Origin: Chloroflexota bacterium | Lineage (GTDB): Bacteria; Chloroflexota; Anaerolineae; Anaerolineales; Villigracilaceae | DNA: 64,000 nucleotides | Direction of reading: 5' to 3' | Assembly: GCA_021824575.1 (NCBI GenBank) | Contig: JAKAKJ010000080.1 | Span: 1 to 64,000 of the forward strand | Shown here: piece by piece, positions 43,731 through 52,044 of the stretch | How positions within the stretch are numbered: the first letter of the stretch is position 1 | How the letters are laid out: each line of letters opens with the position of its first letter | Program-made: the position numbers and the translations under genes | The notes under the pieces: generated by a model | The model's database searches: none | What the model saw: the letters and a program-made list of their open reading frames with translations, nothing else | Told to the model about the DNA's origin: nothing

Positions 43731-44486
43731 TTATGCGGCTTCCATCGCGGCGATGGCTTCGTCGGTGATCTTGACGTTGTGGTACACGTCCTGCACATCA
43801 TCCAACTCTTCGATGCTCTCGACCACCTTCATCACCTGAAGCGTAGCATCGGTATCCAATTCAAGCTCCTGTTTGGGAATCATACGCAGGCCCGCTTCGT
43901 CGGGCGTGACGTGCGCCTGATGTAATGCGTCGGCAATCGTCTTGAACGACTCCACCGGGCCGAAGATTTCCACTGAGTCACCGGAATCAATTGCATCATC
44001 CGCGCCAGCCACAACTGCAAGATCAAATGCCCTTTCAAAGGACATCTGGCTGGATGGGAAGGAAAAATATGCTTTGCGGTCAAACTGCCAGGCCACCGCG
44101 CCAGCTTCGGCCATGTTGCCGCCCACGCGCGTGAACGTGTGGCGAAGATCGGCAACCGTGCGATTACGATTATCGGTCACGCACGAAACCAAAATGGCCG
44201 AACCATGTGGGCCGTAACCTTCGAGCATAAGCTCTTCAAACACCGCGCCATCTTTATCTTCACCGCTGCCGCGTTTGATGGCGCGCTCGATATTGTCTTT
44301 TGGCATGTTCTCGGCACGCGCTTTATCCACCGCCAGCCGCAAGCGGAAATTGGATTCGGGATCACCACCGCCATCGCGTGCGGCCATGACGATTTCACGC
44401 GTCAGCCGCGTAAAGACCGCGCCGCGCTTGGCATCCGCCGCGCCCTTTTTGCGTTTGATGGTTGACCATTTGGAATGACCTGACAT
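43731..44486 (-). CDS. YebC/PmpR-family DNA- or ribosome-associated regulator
   Basis: 251 residues with the conserved start MSGHSKWSTIKRKKGAADAKRG and FTRLTREIVMAARDGGGDPE, followed by KDNIERAIKRGSG and YGPHGSAILVSCVTDNRNRT. Members act as transcription regulators of ruv and quorum genes or as translation factors for polyproline; which applies here is not readable. First gene of the yebC-ruvC-orf-ruvA string. GGAGC precedes the ATG. Confidence 0.94.
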   Translation of the reverse strand: MSGHSKWSTIKRKKGAADAKRGAVFTRLTREIVMAARDGGGDPESNFRLRLAVDKARAENMPKDNIERAIKRGSGEDKDGAVFEELMLEGYGPHGSAILVSCVTDNRNRTVADLRHTFTRVGGNMAEAGAVAWQFDRKAYFSFPSSQMSFERAFDLAVVAGADDAIDSGDSVEIFGPVESFKTIADALHQAHVTPDEAGLRMIPKQELELDTDATLQVMKVVESIEELDDVQDVYHNVKITDEAIAAMEAA

Positions 44487-44549
44487 ACAAGCTCCTTACT
44501 TGTAACCACGATCGTGGAAATTTGCGCGTTAAGCGGCGAAATTATACCA

Positions 44550-45386
44550 TCAGATAAAGAAGCCGACCGCCAGTGCGCCTGGCCCAGCATGAGTCACAAT
44601 AGCTGGAGGCAATTCATAAATTGGGATTTCAGCGCATCCCACCTCGGACTTGAGACTGGTCGCCAATTCGCAGGCTTCCTCCTCGGCATCGGCCTGCATC
44701 ACGCATAGATACGCGTCATCTGATTTTGGGCATTGTTCCTTGACGATTTCGATCAAGCGCGCGACTGCGCGTTTCTTTGTCCGCTGCTGCTCGAACGGCT
44801 CGACTTGTCCATTGCAAATCGAAAGGATTGGTTTAACCTGCAGCAACTCGCCCACCAACGCCTTCGCACCGCCGATGCGTCCGCCTTTTTGAAGATATTC
44901 CAACGTGGCAACGAGGAAATAAGTCCGCTCGCACGGGATCATTTCGTTGACGCGTCTGACAATCGTATCCGCGTCTGCGCCTTCCTTTGCCCATTGATCC
45001 GCCATCAACACGAGCGAACCGAGGTTGCCTGCAATCGTCAACGTGTCAATGATGCGAATATCGGCTTGAGGAAAATCCTGCGCGGCGATTTCCGCCGAAC
45101 GCAAAGTTCCGCTGGCTTTGGATGTCGGCGCAATGACAATCACTGATTCGCCTTTTTCCTGCGCTTGTTGGAAGATCGGATAATAAAGCGTCGGTTCTGG
45201 CGCGGCAGTTTTTGGCAACGCGGTGGAAGCCTTCAGCTTTTGCAAAAACGCGGCAGTGTCCAATTCGTTATCGTCGTGATAACTTTGGTCCCCAAACATC
45301 ACGACTTGTGGGATAAGCGGAATGCCGCGCTGCTTCAATAACTCGCGGGGCAAGCCGCAGGTGGTATCAGCTACAATGATGGTCAT
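44550..45386 (-). CDS. DegV-family fatty-acid-binding protein
   Basis: 278 residues. DegV/FakB fold: MTIIVADTTCGLPRELL at the start, VMFGDQSYHDD, the fatty acid contact region TSKASGTLRSAEIAA (S/T-x-SGT) and LEYLQKGGRIGGAKALVG. Such proteins present fatty acids to FakA kinase for phosphorylation. No FakA is nearby. The ATG at 45386 has GGAGG upstream; the longer frame is not supported. Confidence 0.92.
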   Translation of the reverse strand: MTIIVADTTCGLPRELLKQRGIPLIPQVVMFGDQSYHDDNELDTAAFLQKLKASTALPKTAAPEPTLYYPIFQQAQEKGESVIVIAPTSKASGTLRSAEIAAQDFPQADIRIIDTLTIAGNLGSLVLMADQWAKEGADADTIVRRVNEMIPCERTYFLVATLEYLQKGGRIGGAKALVGELLQVKPILSICNGQVEPFEQQRTKKRAVARLIEIVKEQCPKSDDAYLCVMQADAEEEACELATSLKSEVGCAEIPIYELPPAIVTHAGPGALAVGFFI

Positions 45387-45418
45387 AAGGACCTCCAATG
45401 ACCATCTTACGGGGCAAA

Positions 45419-45973
45419 TCAGGCGATGCCTAGTAACATTTTTCCGCTTAATAGTTCGCGTTCGTAATATGCTTCGAGCGCCATATTCGTGCCGCGCAGA
45501 CCAGCAACAACCTGCTCCGTCCACAACAAATATTCGCGGCGGCGCTCCAGCGGCCAATCCTTCGGCGGGGAGCCGACCATATCGCGCACATTACAGCTTT
45601 TATCCGCCAGCTTGATCAGTTTTGCGCCAACCGACTTATGCGGCGCGTTCTCGATTTGCAGACGTTTGCGCTCGGCTTTCGGCAGGCTTTTGTCGTCAGT
45701 TACTTCGAGAACAAGCGATAGAACTTCATCACCAAACAACTTGCGAATCTCATCGGGAGTTGTTTGCGTGTCTTCAATCGTGTCATGAAGCAGCGCCGCT
45801 AAAAGAACACTGACATCACGCACGCCGCCGACTTCCCAAAGAAGCTGAGAAACTTCGATTGGATGATTGATGTAAGGCGATTGTGCCTGATCCTTGCGGC
45901 GCTGGTAACGATGCTTGTCTGCCGAAAAACGTAATGCCCTGATTAGTAAACCCGTGTCTTCTGTAAAATCCAT
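45419..45973 (-). CDS. HD-domain small alarmone hydrolase (MESH1/SpoT-like)
   Basis: 184 residues consisting of only the hydrolase half of Rel/SpoT proteins. Motifs: YINHPIEVSQLLW, the HD box LLAALLHDTIEDT, the EVTDDKSLPKAERKRLQ segment, and KLIKLADKSCNVRDM. These metal- and nucleotide-binding stretches match (p)ppGpp 3'-pyrophosphohydrolases. There is no synthetase domain. It would break down alarmone or other nucleotides such as NADPH. GGAGC precedes the ATG. It lies 32 bases upstream of degV in the same direction. Confidence 0.85.
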   Translation of the reverse strand: MDFTEDTGLLIRALRFSADKHRYQRRKDQAQSPYINHPIEVSQLLWEVGGVRDVSVLLAALLHDTIEDTQTTPDEIRKLFGDEVLSLVLEVTDDKSLPKAERKRLQIENAPHKSVGAKLIKLADKSCNVRDMVGSPPKDWPLERRREYLLWTEQVVAGLRGTNMALEAYYERELLSGKMLLGIA

Positions 45974-45998
45974 TCTTGCTCCAATGTTGAAATCGCCC

Positions 45999-46072
45999 TG
46001 CTGCCTTGGTCTCGACCCTGAAAGGGTGCAGAGCGTTATACCCTTCGGGCTACTCGACCAACGGTGGCAGCA
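45999..46072. repeat. REP-like element (TTGGTC ... GACCAA) with inner hairpin
   Basis: Outer ends TGCTGCC-TTGGTC and GACCAA-CGG-TGGCAGCA are complementary except for a CGG bulge, with GGTCTCGA on the left and CTACTCGACC on the right as in the copies at 31294 and 62736. The interior has CCCTGAAAGGGT and ACCCTTCGGG. It fills the gap between the alarmone hydrolase and the GNAT-like gene. Confidence 0.75.
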
Positions 46073-46080
46073 ATGACAGA

Positions 46081-47202
46081 TTACAAATGGCGTTGATAGA
46101 CGCGATGCAGTTTATAAAAATCCACGCCGAAGTTCCGCATTTCGCGCTGCATGTCTTCGTTCTCCGTCCCAATTTGAACGATATCAATATGATGACAACG
46201 CGGATTTTCCGAAACCGATTTGAACATTTCACTGTAAAGTATCGCCGTTCCGCCGGAGCCGCGATATTCGGGCAAAAACCCCGCGCCGTTGATGTTGATC
46301 CAATCGGTGCGGCGCAGTTCGAGCAAAAGAGTCAGCCAGCCAAACGGGAAAAGTCGTCCGCGTGTCTTTTGCAGAGCGGCAGAGACATCGGGATAAGCAA
46401 ACATAAAGCCAACAGCTTTGTCATTCTTCATCACCAATTTGATTAAGCGCGGATCAGCCAGCCACAGAATTTGATTCGCCATGCTGTCCACTTCTTCATC
46501 TGTCAGCGGCGTATTGCCGGTTGTCCCCTCGATGGCTGCATTGTAGAGTTCTTTGATATGTGGAATCAATGCGCGCAATTCCCGACGCGTGTTGCATCGA
46601 GCAATTCGCAGCCCGCGGCGCCGTGCAAGTCGCCCGGCTAATTGATGGATACGTGGCGGGAACGGGATCTGCGGGTTGAGATAACCGGAGACAGCTTCAC
46701 TATGCGTTTTGAATCCCTGCGCTTCGATAAGCGGGACATAATATTCGGGATTGTAGGGCAGTCCAAAGGCGGGACGATGTTCGAAGCCTTTGACCAACAA
46801 TCCCAACCCATCGAGCGGAGTGAAACCTTTTGGCCCAATGATTTCATTCAAGCCGCGCGAGCGCGCCCAATCAAACGCGGCGCTGAATAAATCTGTTGCC
46901 GCCCGGAAATTATTTTCGCATTCAAACAGATAAAAGAAGGCAGTGTTGGTTTTGTTGAATTCGTTGTAGCGATGATTATCAAGAGCCGCGAGGCGACCAA
47001 CAGGACGCGTCCCGTCGTGGGCGAGAAAGAACGCAGCCTGGGAATGCTTGTAGAACGGATTCCGCTTCGGGTCCAGTTTGAGGCGTTCGTCCATCTGCAA
47101 AGGCGGGACCCATTGTGGGATATCCCGATAAATGCGAAATGGCAGGTCCAAAAAGTCTTTGACCAGATGGGGATTCGAAAGATCGAGCTGAACGATATTC
47201 AT
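46081..47202 (-). CDS. GNAT-like protein of unknown substrate
   Basis: 373 residues. It resembles the large two-part GNAT-like group with the N-terminal FLDLPFRIYRDIPQWVPPLQ and FFLAHDGTRPVGRLAALDNHRYNEF stretches, and a conserved GPKGFTPLDGLGLLVKGF. The C-terminal half has the pattern AGFLPEYRGSGGTAILYSEMF, close to the acyl-CoA loop of GNATs. Substrate unknown. The start is the ATG at 47202, right after the MFS terminator; the next upstream ATG lies within that hairpin. Confidence 0.7.
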   Translation of the reverse strand: MNIVQLDLSNPHLVKDFLDLPFRIYRDIPQWVPPLQMDERLKLDPKRNPFYKHSQAAFFLAHDGTRPVGRLAALDNHRYNEFNKTNTAFFYLFECENNFRAATDLFSAAFDWARSRGLNEIIGPKGFTPLDGLGLLVKGFEHRPAFGLPYNPEYYVPLIEAQGFKTHSEAVSGYLNPQIPFPPRIHQLAGRLARRRGLRIARCNTRRELRALIPHIKELYNAAIEGTTGNTPLTDEEVDSMANQILWLADPRLIKLVMKNDKAVGFMFAYPDVSAALQKTRGRLFPFGWLTLLLELRRTDWININGAGFLPEYRGSGGTAILYSEMFKSVSENPRCHHIDIVQIGTENEDMQREMRNFGVDFYKLHRVYQRHL

Positions 47203-47204
47203 GG

Positions 47205-47242
47205 ATAAAAAATCATGCGGCGGAGTTTTCCGCCGCATGATT
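47205..47242 (-). terminator. Intrinsic terminator of the MFS gene
   Basis: A perfect 14-bp stem (AATCATGCGGCGGA and its complement) with a GTTT loop is followed on the minus strand by a run of Ts that touches the start of the GNAT-like gene. Confidence 0.85.
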
Positions 47243-47244
47243 GA

Positions 47245-48558
47245 TCACCGCACTTTTTTAATTTGCTTAACGAAGACTGTGCCAAAGATAAAGTAGACAA
47301 CAGCGACGAGGAAGATCACGGTATAGCCCAGATTCGGGATGTTTTGCACCTTGCCAACGCGCTGAAAGTTATCGAGCAGAAAACCGGCAATCGGCGTGGC
47401 AATGACCTGCGGCAAAACCATTGCGACATGCCATACGCCCATGTCTTTGGCGTAATCGTCCATCGAAGGAAGCACATCGGAGGCGAGCGCCCAATCCACG
47501 CTTTCGTACGCGCCGTAACCGAGTCCGAAGACCACACCCATCAAAACAGCGAGCGTAAATGAATGGAAAAGAACGAACACGAGGCAGACGAATCCCATCA
47601 ACCCGCCGGAGACATACACCATCAGCTTGCGGCCATATTTATCGGAAAGTACACCAGCCACAAGCGTGGTGATGATCGCGCCCAAAAGAAGCGCGGGCAA
47701 AAAGAATGACACGGCTTCTTCCGCCGTACTTGCAACCTGACCAAAGCCCGCAAGCATATACGGCGAGCCGATCACGTCACCAAGATAATATTGAATAAAT
47801 TCCTGAACGGTAAAGATGCCCATCGTGACGAGAAGGCGAGTCAAAAAGACCCACGTGAAATCCGAATGTTTGAACGGATCGATCAGACCACGCATAAATT
47901 CGCCGAAATGGAAGGGCTGGATTTCGTACGGGACATCCAATTCGTTCACACCGAAAACGGTGACAATTGCGCCCAGCAGCATCACGCCTATCAAAATGAA
48001 GTAAACGGCGGGAATGCCCAACGAGTCAATGAAGAAACCCATCACGCCGCCGCCGAATGTTCCGAGCATGGTCATCAATCCGAGCCAGCCGGAAGCAGAG
48101 CCGCGCTGCTCGGCGGGAACCAAATCGGGAATCAACGCGCTGTATGGCGCGGTCGCAATATTATTGAATAATTCAACAAAGAGAAATACAACACTCCACC
48201 CAACCACTGATTCCGGATGTCCCGGCTGAATCAAATATGCGAGACCAACCAGGCCCAAAACGTTGCCAATCGTTCCGATGACGATCCACGGTTTGCGCCG
48301 CCCGCCCGGCAAGCGGATGCGGTCGGAGAGCGCGCCAAAAATCGGCGCGGCAAGCATCGAGATGAATGCACCCGCTCCGAGGGCGAGTCCGAGCGCGCTG
48401 CCTTTGGTCGCGTCGCCCACTGCGGCTTTGATCTGGCTCGGCATCGTAATAATCAAAATCGCCGACCACATCATGTTGGTCGAGAACCAGAAAAAACTCA
48501 ACAGAATTTGTCGAAATGTTGACATGGGAGGGCGAACGAAATTTTTCTGTTGTGTCAT
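47245..48558 (-). CDS. Major facilitator superfamily transporter (sugar-type)
   Basis: 437 residues with 12 predicted membrane helices. The family-typical loop GALSDRIRLPGGRRKPWIVIG lies between helices 2 and 3, as in the GPH/SLC45-like MFS groups. The substrate is not identifiable. The start at 48558 gives a short N-terminal extension before helix 1. The gene has its own downstream terminator. Confidence 0.88.
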   Translation of the reverse strand: MTQQKNFVRPPMSTFRQILLSFFWFSTNMMWSAILIITMPSQIKAAVGDATKGSALGLALGAGAFISMLAAPIFGALSDRIRLPGGRRKPWIVIGTIGNVLGLVGLAYLIQPGHPESVVGWSVVFLFVELFNNIATAPYSALIPDLVPAEQRGSASGWLGLMTMLGTFGGGVMGFFIDSLGIPAVYFILIGVMLLGAIVTVFGVNELDVPYEIQPFHFGEFMRGLIDPFKHSDFTWVFLTRLLVTMGIFTVQEFIQYYLGDVIGSPYMLAGFGQVASTAEEAVSFFLPALLLGAIITTLVAGVLSDKYGRKLMVYVSGGLMGFVCLVFVLFHSFTLAVLMGVVFGLGYGAYESVDWALASDVLPSMDDYAKDMGVWHVAMVLPQVIATPIAGFLLDNFQRVGKVQNIPNLGYTVIFLVAVVYFIFGTVFVKQIKKVR

Positions 48559-48632
48559 ACCGAAGTCCCTTTCCGTTCAGTCGAAGATGCGTGAAGTTTA
48601 CAGAAGGAGAAACACCGCGTCAAATAGAAAGG

Positions 48633-48660
48633 TACAGCCTCCCAAAAATGGGAGGCTGTA
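48633..48660 (-). terminator. Hairpin after the 50-residue membrane protein
   Basis: A perfect 12-bp stem TACAGCCTCCCA / TGGGAGGCTGTA with an AAAA loop, downstream of the small minus-strand gene. The plus side has a TTTTG run and the minus side a poor T-run. Confidence 0.7.
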
Positions 48661-48672
48661 TTTTGTTGCGGC

Positions 48673-48825
48673 CTAGCGATTTATCAACAACAGGATGCCC
48701 GCGACCAGCGCACAGAGGGCGGCGATAATGGGCAGCAGGCTGAAAGTCAAACCCAGGCCTTCCAACCCGACCACGATCAGATAGACTGCCAGCAAGATCA
48801 TCGCAAGATTCTTATTGAGTCTCAT
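48673..48825 (-). CDS. 50-residue membrane protein
   Basis: A short ORF with AAAGGAG about eight bases before ATG at 48825 (TAG stop at 48673). It encodes two hydrophobic helices (about 7-20 and 26-48) separated by a short GLEGLGLT turn, the last of which ends LLLINR. It is probably an inner-membrane hairpin. Unknown family, and small proteins of this kind are often missed. It lies 42 bases after the sbcD 3' end in the same direction. Confidence 0.65.
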   Translation of the reverse strand: MRLNKNLAMILLAVYLIVVGLEGLGLTFSLLPIIAALCALVAGILLLINR

Positions 48826-48867
48826 ATTGCAATCTCCTTTTTATGAATTGGTCAAAACCTGCCTTAT

Positions 48868-50112
48868 TTATAACGCATCATCGGGATTTTCGTTATCGTC
48901 CGATAAAATTTCGCGGGCCAGTTTTTGCAAAGCATCTGCATCGGACGGGTCGGCATTCGCGGCGTGCCAGTATTGATCCAGCAAATCGAGCGGAGATAAA
49001 CTGTTGACAGTTTGATCCGCAGACAGGCGAATGCGCGCTTCGGTCTGCGGGCGTTTTACCAGATGAAACTCGAACGCGTTTTCCGCGTGTTTTCGCAGTG
49101 CGGCTTCATCAATCAATGAATCATATTCGCGCGGATATTCGACAGTCAGCTTGACGATGGCACCGTCCAAATCTTTTGACTTCGGCAGCGCGGCGATCAA
49201 AATCTCAGTCACGTTCTCGCCGGACCGGATAACGGCTCGCCGCTCAACGAATGGGCGCGCGCCCGTGAGCTTCCTCCACTCAACTTTTGTATTTCCTTTT
49301 TGCACATCCACAATGACAAAAAAACGATCATCGGCGGCTTCGCCAAAATCGACGCGTTCGATGGAGCCGGGATAAATCACAGGCGGATGCGCACCTTTGT
49401 TGACATCCTGCGGTTTATGGATGTGGCCGAGGGCAACGTAATCAAAACGATTATCTTTTACCAATGAAGCTGGCAAAACCAAATCCGCGCCCAGCATGAC
49501 CATCCGCTCCGAACCGAACATCGCACCCTGGACGGACGCGTGCGCGGTCAAAATGGTCGGCAGGCTCGAATCAATTTCTTTCAGCCACGCGTTGACCCAG
49601 CCCGATATTTGCAATTCGAGGTTCGAAAAAACTTCTTCCAACGGCGTGTCAGTTGTATCCATCGCGGCCATCAAACCGGAGCGCGAAATCCACGGCAAGG
49701 CAATGACTTGAACCGGCAAATCCCACAAATCTTTTGGACTTAGCAATTCAGGCTTTGCCAGCACTTTGACATAAGGCACTTGCAATGTATCAAATTCCTG
49801 GATCGCATGAGCGCGTCCGATCGCAGGCGAAAGGTCATGATTGCCGACCAAAAGTAACGTCGGAATCTTTGCTTGCGATAATTTAATAATCCGCTTTCCC
49901 CATTCGCGTTGAAACGTCGGCGCGGGCGAACGATCTTTGTACGCGTCGCCCGCAAAGATGACCATATCCACTTTTTCGGCGATGGCTGTATCCACAATCG
50001 TATCGAGCGACTTGAGAAAATCGAGCACACGCAGAGGCAATCCCGTTTCGGGATCGTGGCGGCCATAGTTGGCCATGTCAATGTGGGCATCGGCAAAGTG
50101 CAATAGTTTCAT
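48868..50112 (-). CDS. sbcD: SbcD/Mre11-like DNA exonuclease
   Basis: 414 residues. Calcineurin-like phosphoesterase motifs: LLHFADAHID (D-x-H), VIFAGDAYKD (GD), LLVGNHD (GNHD), LTAHASVQG and ALGHIHKPQ (GHxH). The C-terminal 110 residues form the capping part. It would act with an SbcC/Rad50 ATPase, which is not in the window. The start codon lies at the edge of an octamer array, but MKLLHFADAH is the normal SbcD start. Confidence 0.9.
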   Translation of the reverse strand: MKLLHFADAHIDMANYGRHDPETGLPLRVLDFLKSLDTIVDTAIAEKVDMVIFAGDAYKDRSPAPTFQREWGKRIIKLSQAKIPTLLLVGNHDLSPAIGRAHAIQEFDTLQVPYVKVLAKPELLSPKDLWDLPVQVIALPWISRSGLMAAMDTTDTPLEEVFSNLELQISGWVNAWLKEIDSSLPTILTAHASVQGAMFGSERMVMLGADLVLPASLVKDNRFDYVALGHIHKPQDVNKGAHPPVIYPGSIERVDFGEAADDRFFVIVDVQKGNTKVEWRKLTGARPFVERRAVIRSGENVTEILIAALPKSKDLDGAIVKLTVEYPREYDSLIDEAALRKHAENAFEFHLVKRPQTEARIRLSADQTVNSLSPLDLLDQYWHAANADPSDADALQKLAREILSDDNENPDDAL

Positions 50113-50143
50113 AGTTACATAGTTTAGTAGTTAAGTAGTTGAA
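50104..50143. repeat. Tandem octamer array TAGTTNNN, left side
   Basis: Five consecutive eight-base units on the plus strand: TAGTTTCA, TAGTTACA, TAGTTTAG, TAGTTAAG, TAGTTGAA. It overlaps the sbcD start and the S23-type gene's stop and last two codons. A matching array on the opposite strand is at 50540-50587. Confidence 0.7.
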
Positions 50144-50523
50144 CGATCAGGAGAATGTTTGGATTTTCGGAGATAAGTGATCATGCCATTGATAAGACGT
50201 TTGGTTTCGGTTGCTAGATTGTAAGCTGAATCAAGTTCATTTTGGTTGATGTAATTACGGTCGAGTGCTAAATAAAGTTCAGATTGAACTTCACTGGCAG
50301 AACGTCTTGCGATCTTGAGAAAGCGAATAAATTCGAGATTCGTTCCAGCATCGAAACCTTCAGCGATGTTGTGCATAACTGACCCGGCTGCGTCCTGAAT
50401 TTGACCGCGAAGATGAAAGTCTTTGGCAAATCTTTGACATTCAGTTAAGTCATAAATTGAATTCACGAGCTGTCGTGACTTTTGCCAACTCTGCAAATCT
50501 TCAAAACGTTCAATCTTAGTCAT
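50131..50523 (-). CDS. Four-helix bundle protein (23S rRNA-intervening-sequence type)
   Basis: 130 residues, soluble, entirely helical. The start IERFEDLQSWQKSRQLVNSIYDLT and the block RGQIQDAAGSVMHNIAEGF-type, in part, with FLKIARRSASEVQSELYLAL, are the standard marks of the S23 family. The family forms pentameric bundles, and was first found in rRNA intervening sequences, but here it stands alone between protein genes. Octamer arrays in opposite orientation lie at both ends, suggesting a movable cassette. Function unknown. Confidence 0.88.
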   Translation of the reverse strand: MTKIERFEDLQSWQKSRQLVNSIYDLTECQRFAKDFHLRGQIQDAAGSVMHNIAEGFDAGTNLEFIRFLKIARRSASEVQSELYLALDRNYINQNELDSAYNLATETKRLINGMITYLRKSKHSPDRSTT

Positions 50524-50539
50524 ACCCTCTCCTCCTCCA

Positions 50540-50587
50540 TCGAACCATCAAACTATCAAACTACGCAACTATCTAACTACCCAACTA
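50540..50587. repeat. Tandem octamer array TAGTTNNN, right side (minus strand)
   Basis: On the minus strand: TAGTTGGG, TAGTTAGA, TAGTTGCG, TAGTTTGA, TAGTTTGA, TGGTTCGA. The array begins at the stop codon of the C39-like gene and faces the array at 50104-50143. Confidence 0.7.
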
Positions 50588-51919
50588 CGGACTAACTCCC
50601 AAATCCTGCAATCCCTGCACCGCGGGCGAATAATTCGGATGCACAACCAGCGCGGCGCGGTAATCTTTGATCGCGGCTTGCGGATTGCCGGTGATGGCTT
50701 CGGCGCGTCCGCGCCAGTAGAGACTTTCTTCCAAAACCGGTTTGGTGATATTGTAGGTCAGCGTGATGTTCGCAAGGTTGATCACATCCTGATAACGGTT
50801 GGAATAAAAATATGCAAAGTATGGGCCGGTCTGATACCACATCATGCGCCACGGACGCGTTGCGTAATCGGCGGGAAGATTGGCGTAAAGTTGAAAAGCA
50901 TAATCGTATGCGGACGCAGCATCCGCATATTCCTGCAACTGAACATGACTCGTGCCAATATCGAACCACGCGAAAAACTGGTCAACGCCGGTGAGCGTTT
51001 GCGCGTCCGCAGTCGCAACTTGCAGAGCATGTTGCAGCGCCCATTTGTCATCCGCGTACGGCCCAAGCAAGGTCATTACTTCTGATTCGCGATCTGTCGG
51101 ATAAACCACGACAAAGATGTAATCGAAACTGCGCCAGTCGGTCATGAATTTTGTGTATGGCACTTTAAAGTTCGGGCCGTCCAAATAGGTATCTTGAATC
51201 AGAAGCGTTTGCGTAACATCATCGTAGCCGGTGATGAATTGATAATGTCCCATCCAACTGAGACTGCCAGTTGTGTCGCGCTGGTATTCGCCTTTTTCTG
51301 CAATCACCGGGAAACCGCCTGCAACCAATCGTCTGATCACACCAATGTCGCCGCCGTAGCGCAGCACAGAAGACATGTCCGGCACATTCGCCGAAATATA
51401 ATCCTGAAGTTCATACGGCATCACGTTCTTGTCCATGTTGGCGGGCAGGCCGTTCTTATCTGTATTGCCCGGCATGACGGCTTTGCCGATCACATCGCGG
51501 TTGCCGTTCCAGCCCCAGAATGTCAGCGCCATGGCGAAGTTCGCAGGACCGCAATAATTCCAGCGGTTGAACTGGTCTTCGTATTTGACTCCGCTCAATG
51601 AAACGGTAGCCGGTAACGGTTCCGGCGTGACCGTGGGCGTCGCGGTCGGACCCGGCAACGGAGTCGGCGTCAATGAAATCGCCTGCGCCGTCGAATACGC
51701 GTCCATCGTCGCGTGGACAATGGAATCAATTGCAACTTGTTGTGAGATTTCTGGCAGAAAGGCGGCTTGATCGGGCGGCCTGAAATAATAAATGATGCGC
51801 GTTCGAAAATCGTCGAGACGCCAGGCGAGGCGTTCATGCACCGGCGGAATGTAATACACGCCAACAGCAAGGACAACCAGCACAGGCACGGCAAGAATAC
51901 CGGTAAGGCGTTTGGACAT
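50585..51919 (-). CDS. Membrane-anchored C39-like cysteine peptidase with C-terminal TPR region, second copy
   Basis: 444 residues, the same architecture as 11745-13013: one N-terminal membrane helix (about 7-25), Pro/Thr linker, C39_2 domain with catalytic Cys in NYCGPANFAMALTFWGW and His in MGHYQFITGYDD, and a C-terminal tetratricopeptide-like part (QEYADAASAYDYAFQLYANLP, EESLYWRGRAEAITGN). The two proteins share motifs throughout, so they are paralogues, but lie 39 kb apart. TATAAT on the minus strand stands seven bases before the ATG, with no ribosome binding site, suggesting a leaderless mRNA. Confidence 0.87.
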   Translation of the reverse strand: MSKRLTGILAVPVLVVLAVGVYYIPPVHERLAWRLDDFRTRIIYYFRPPDQAAFLPEISQQVAIDSIVHATMDAYSTAQAISLTPTPLPGPTATPTVTPEPLPATVSLSGVKYEDQFNRWNYCGPANFAMALTFWGWNGNRDVIGKAVMPGNTDKNGLPANMDKNVMPYELQDYISANVPDMSSVLRYGGDIGVIRRLVAGGFPVIAEKGEYQRDTTGSLSWMGHYQFITGYDDVTQTLLIQDTYLDGPNFKVPYTKFMTDWRSFDYIFVVVYPTDRESEVMTLLGPYADDKWALQHALQVATADAQTLTGVDQFFAWFDIGTSHVQLQEYADAASAYDYAFQLYANLPADYATRPWRMMWYQTGPYFAYFYSNRYQDVINLANITLTYNITKPVLEESLYWRGRAEAITGNPQAAIKDYRAALVVHPNYSPAVQGLQDLGVSP

Positions 51920-51926
51920 GGAAAAG

Positions 51927-51932
51927 ATTATA
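51927..51932 (-). promoter_or_regulatory. Candidate -10 box of a leaderless gene
   Basis: TATAAT on the minus strand, seven bases from the ATG of the C39-like peptidase. No clear -35. Confidence 0.5.
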
Positions 51933-52044
51933 AAACAAAACGGGGACTATAATTTGAATATCGAGTAAGGGCGAAAAAAGATTGGCGCAATAACGAGAAT
52001 GTGTTGAACGGTCAGGCTATAAGATCAAGAAGTAGTCTGGAGGG

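Noticed and set aside
50104-50587. CRISPR array
   Set aside because: Units are eight bases without spacers and run in opposite directions around a gene. No cas gene is near.
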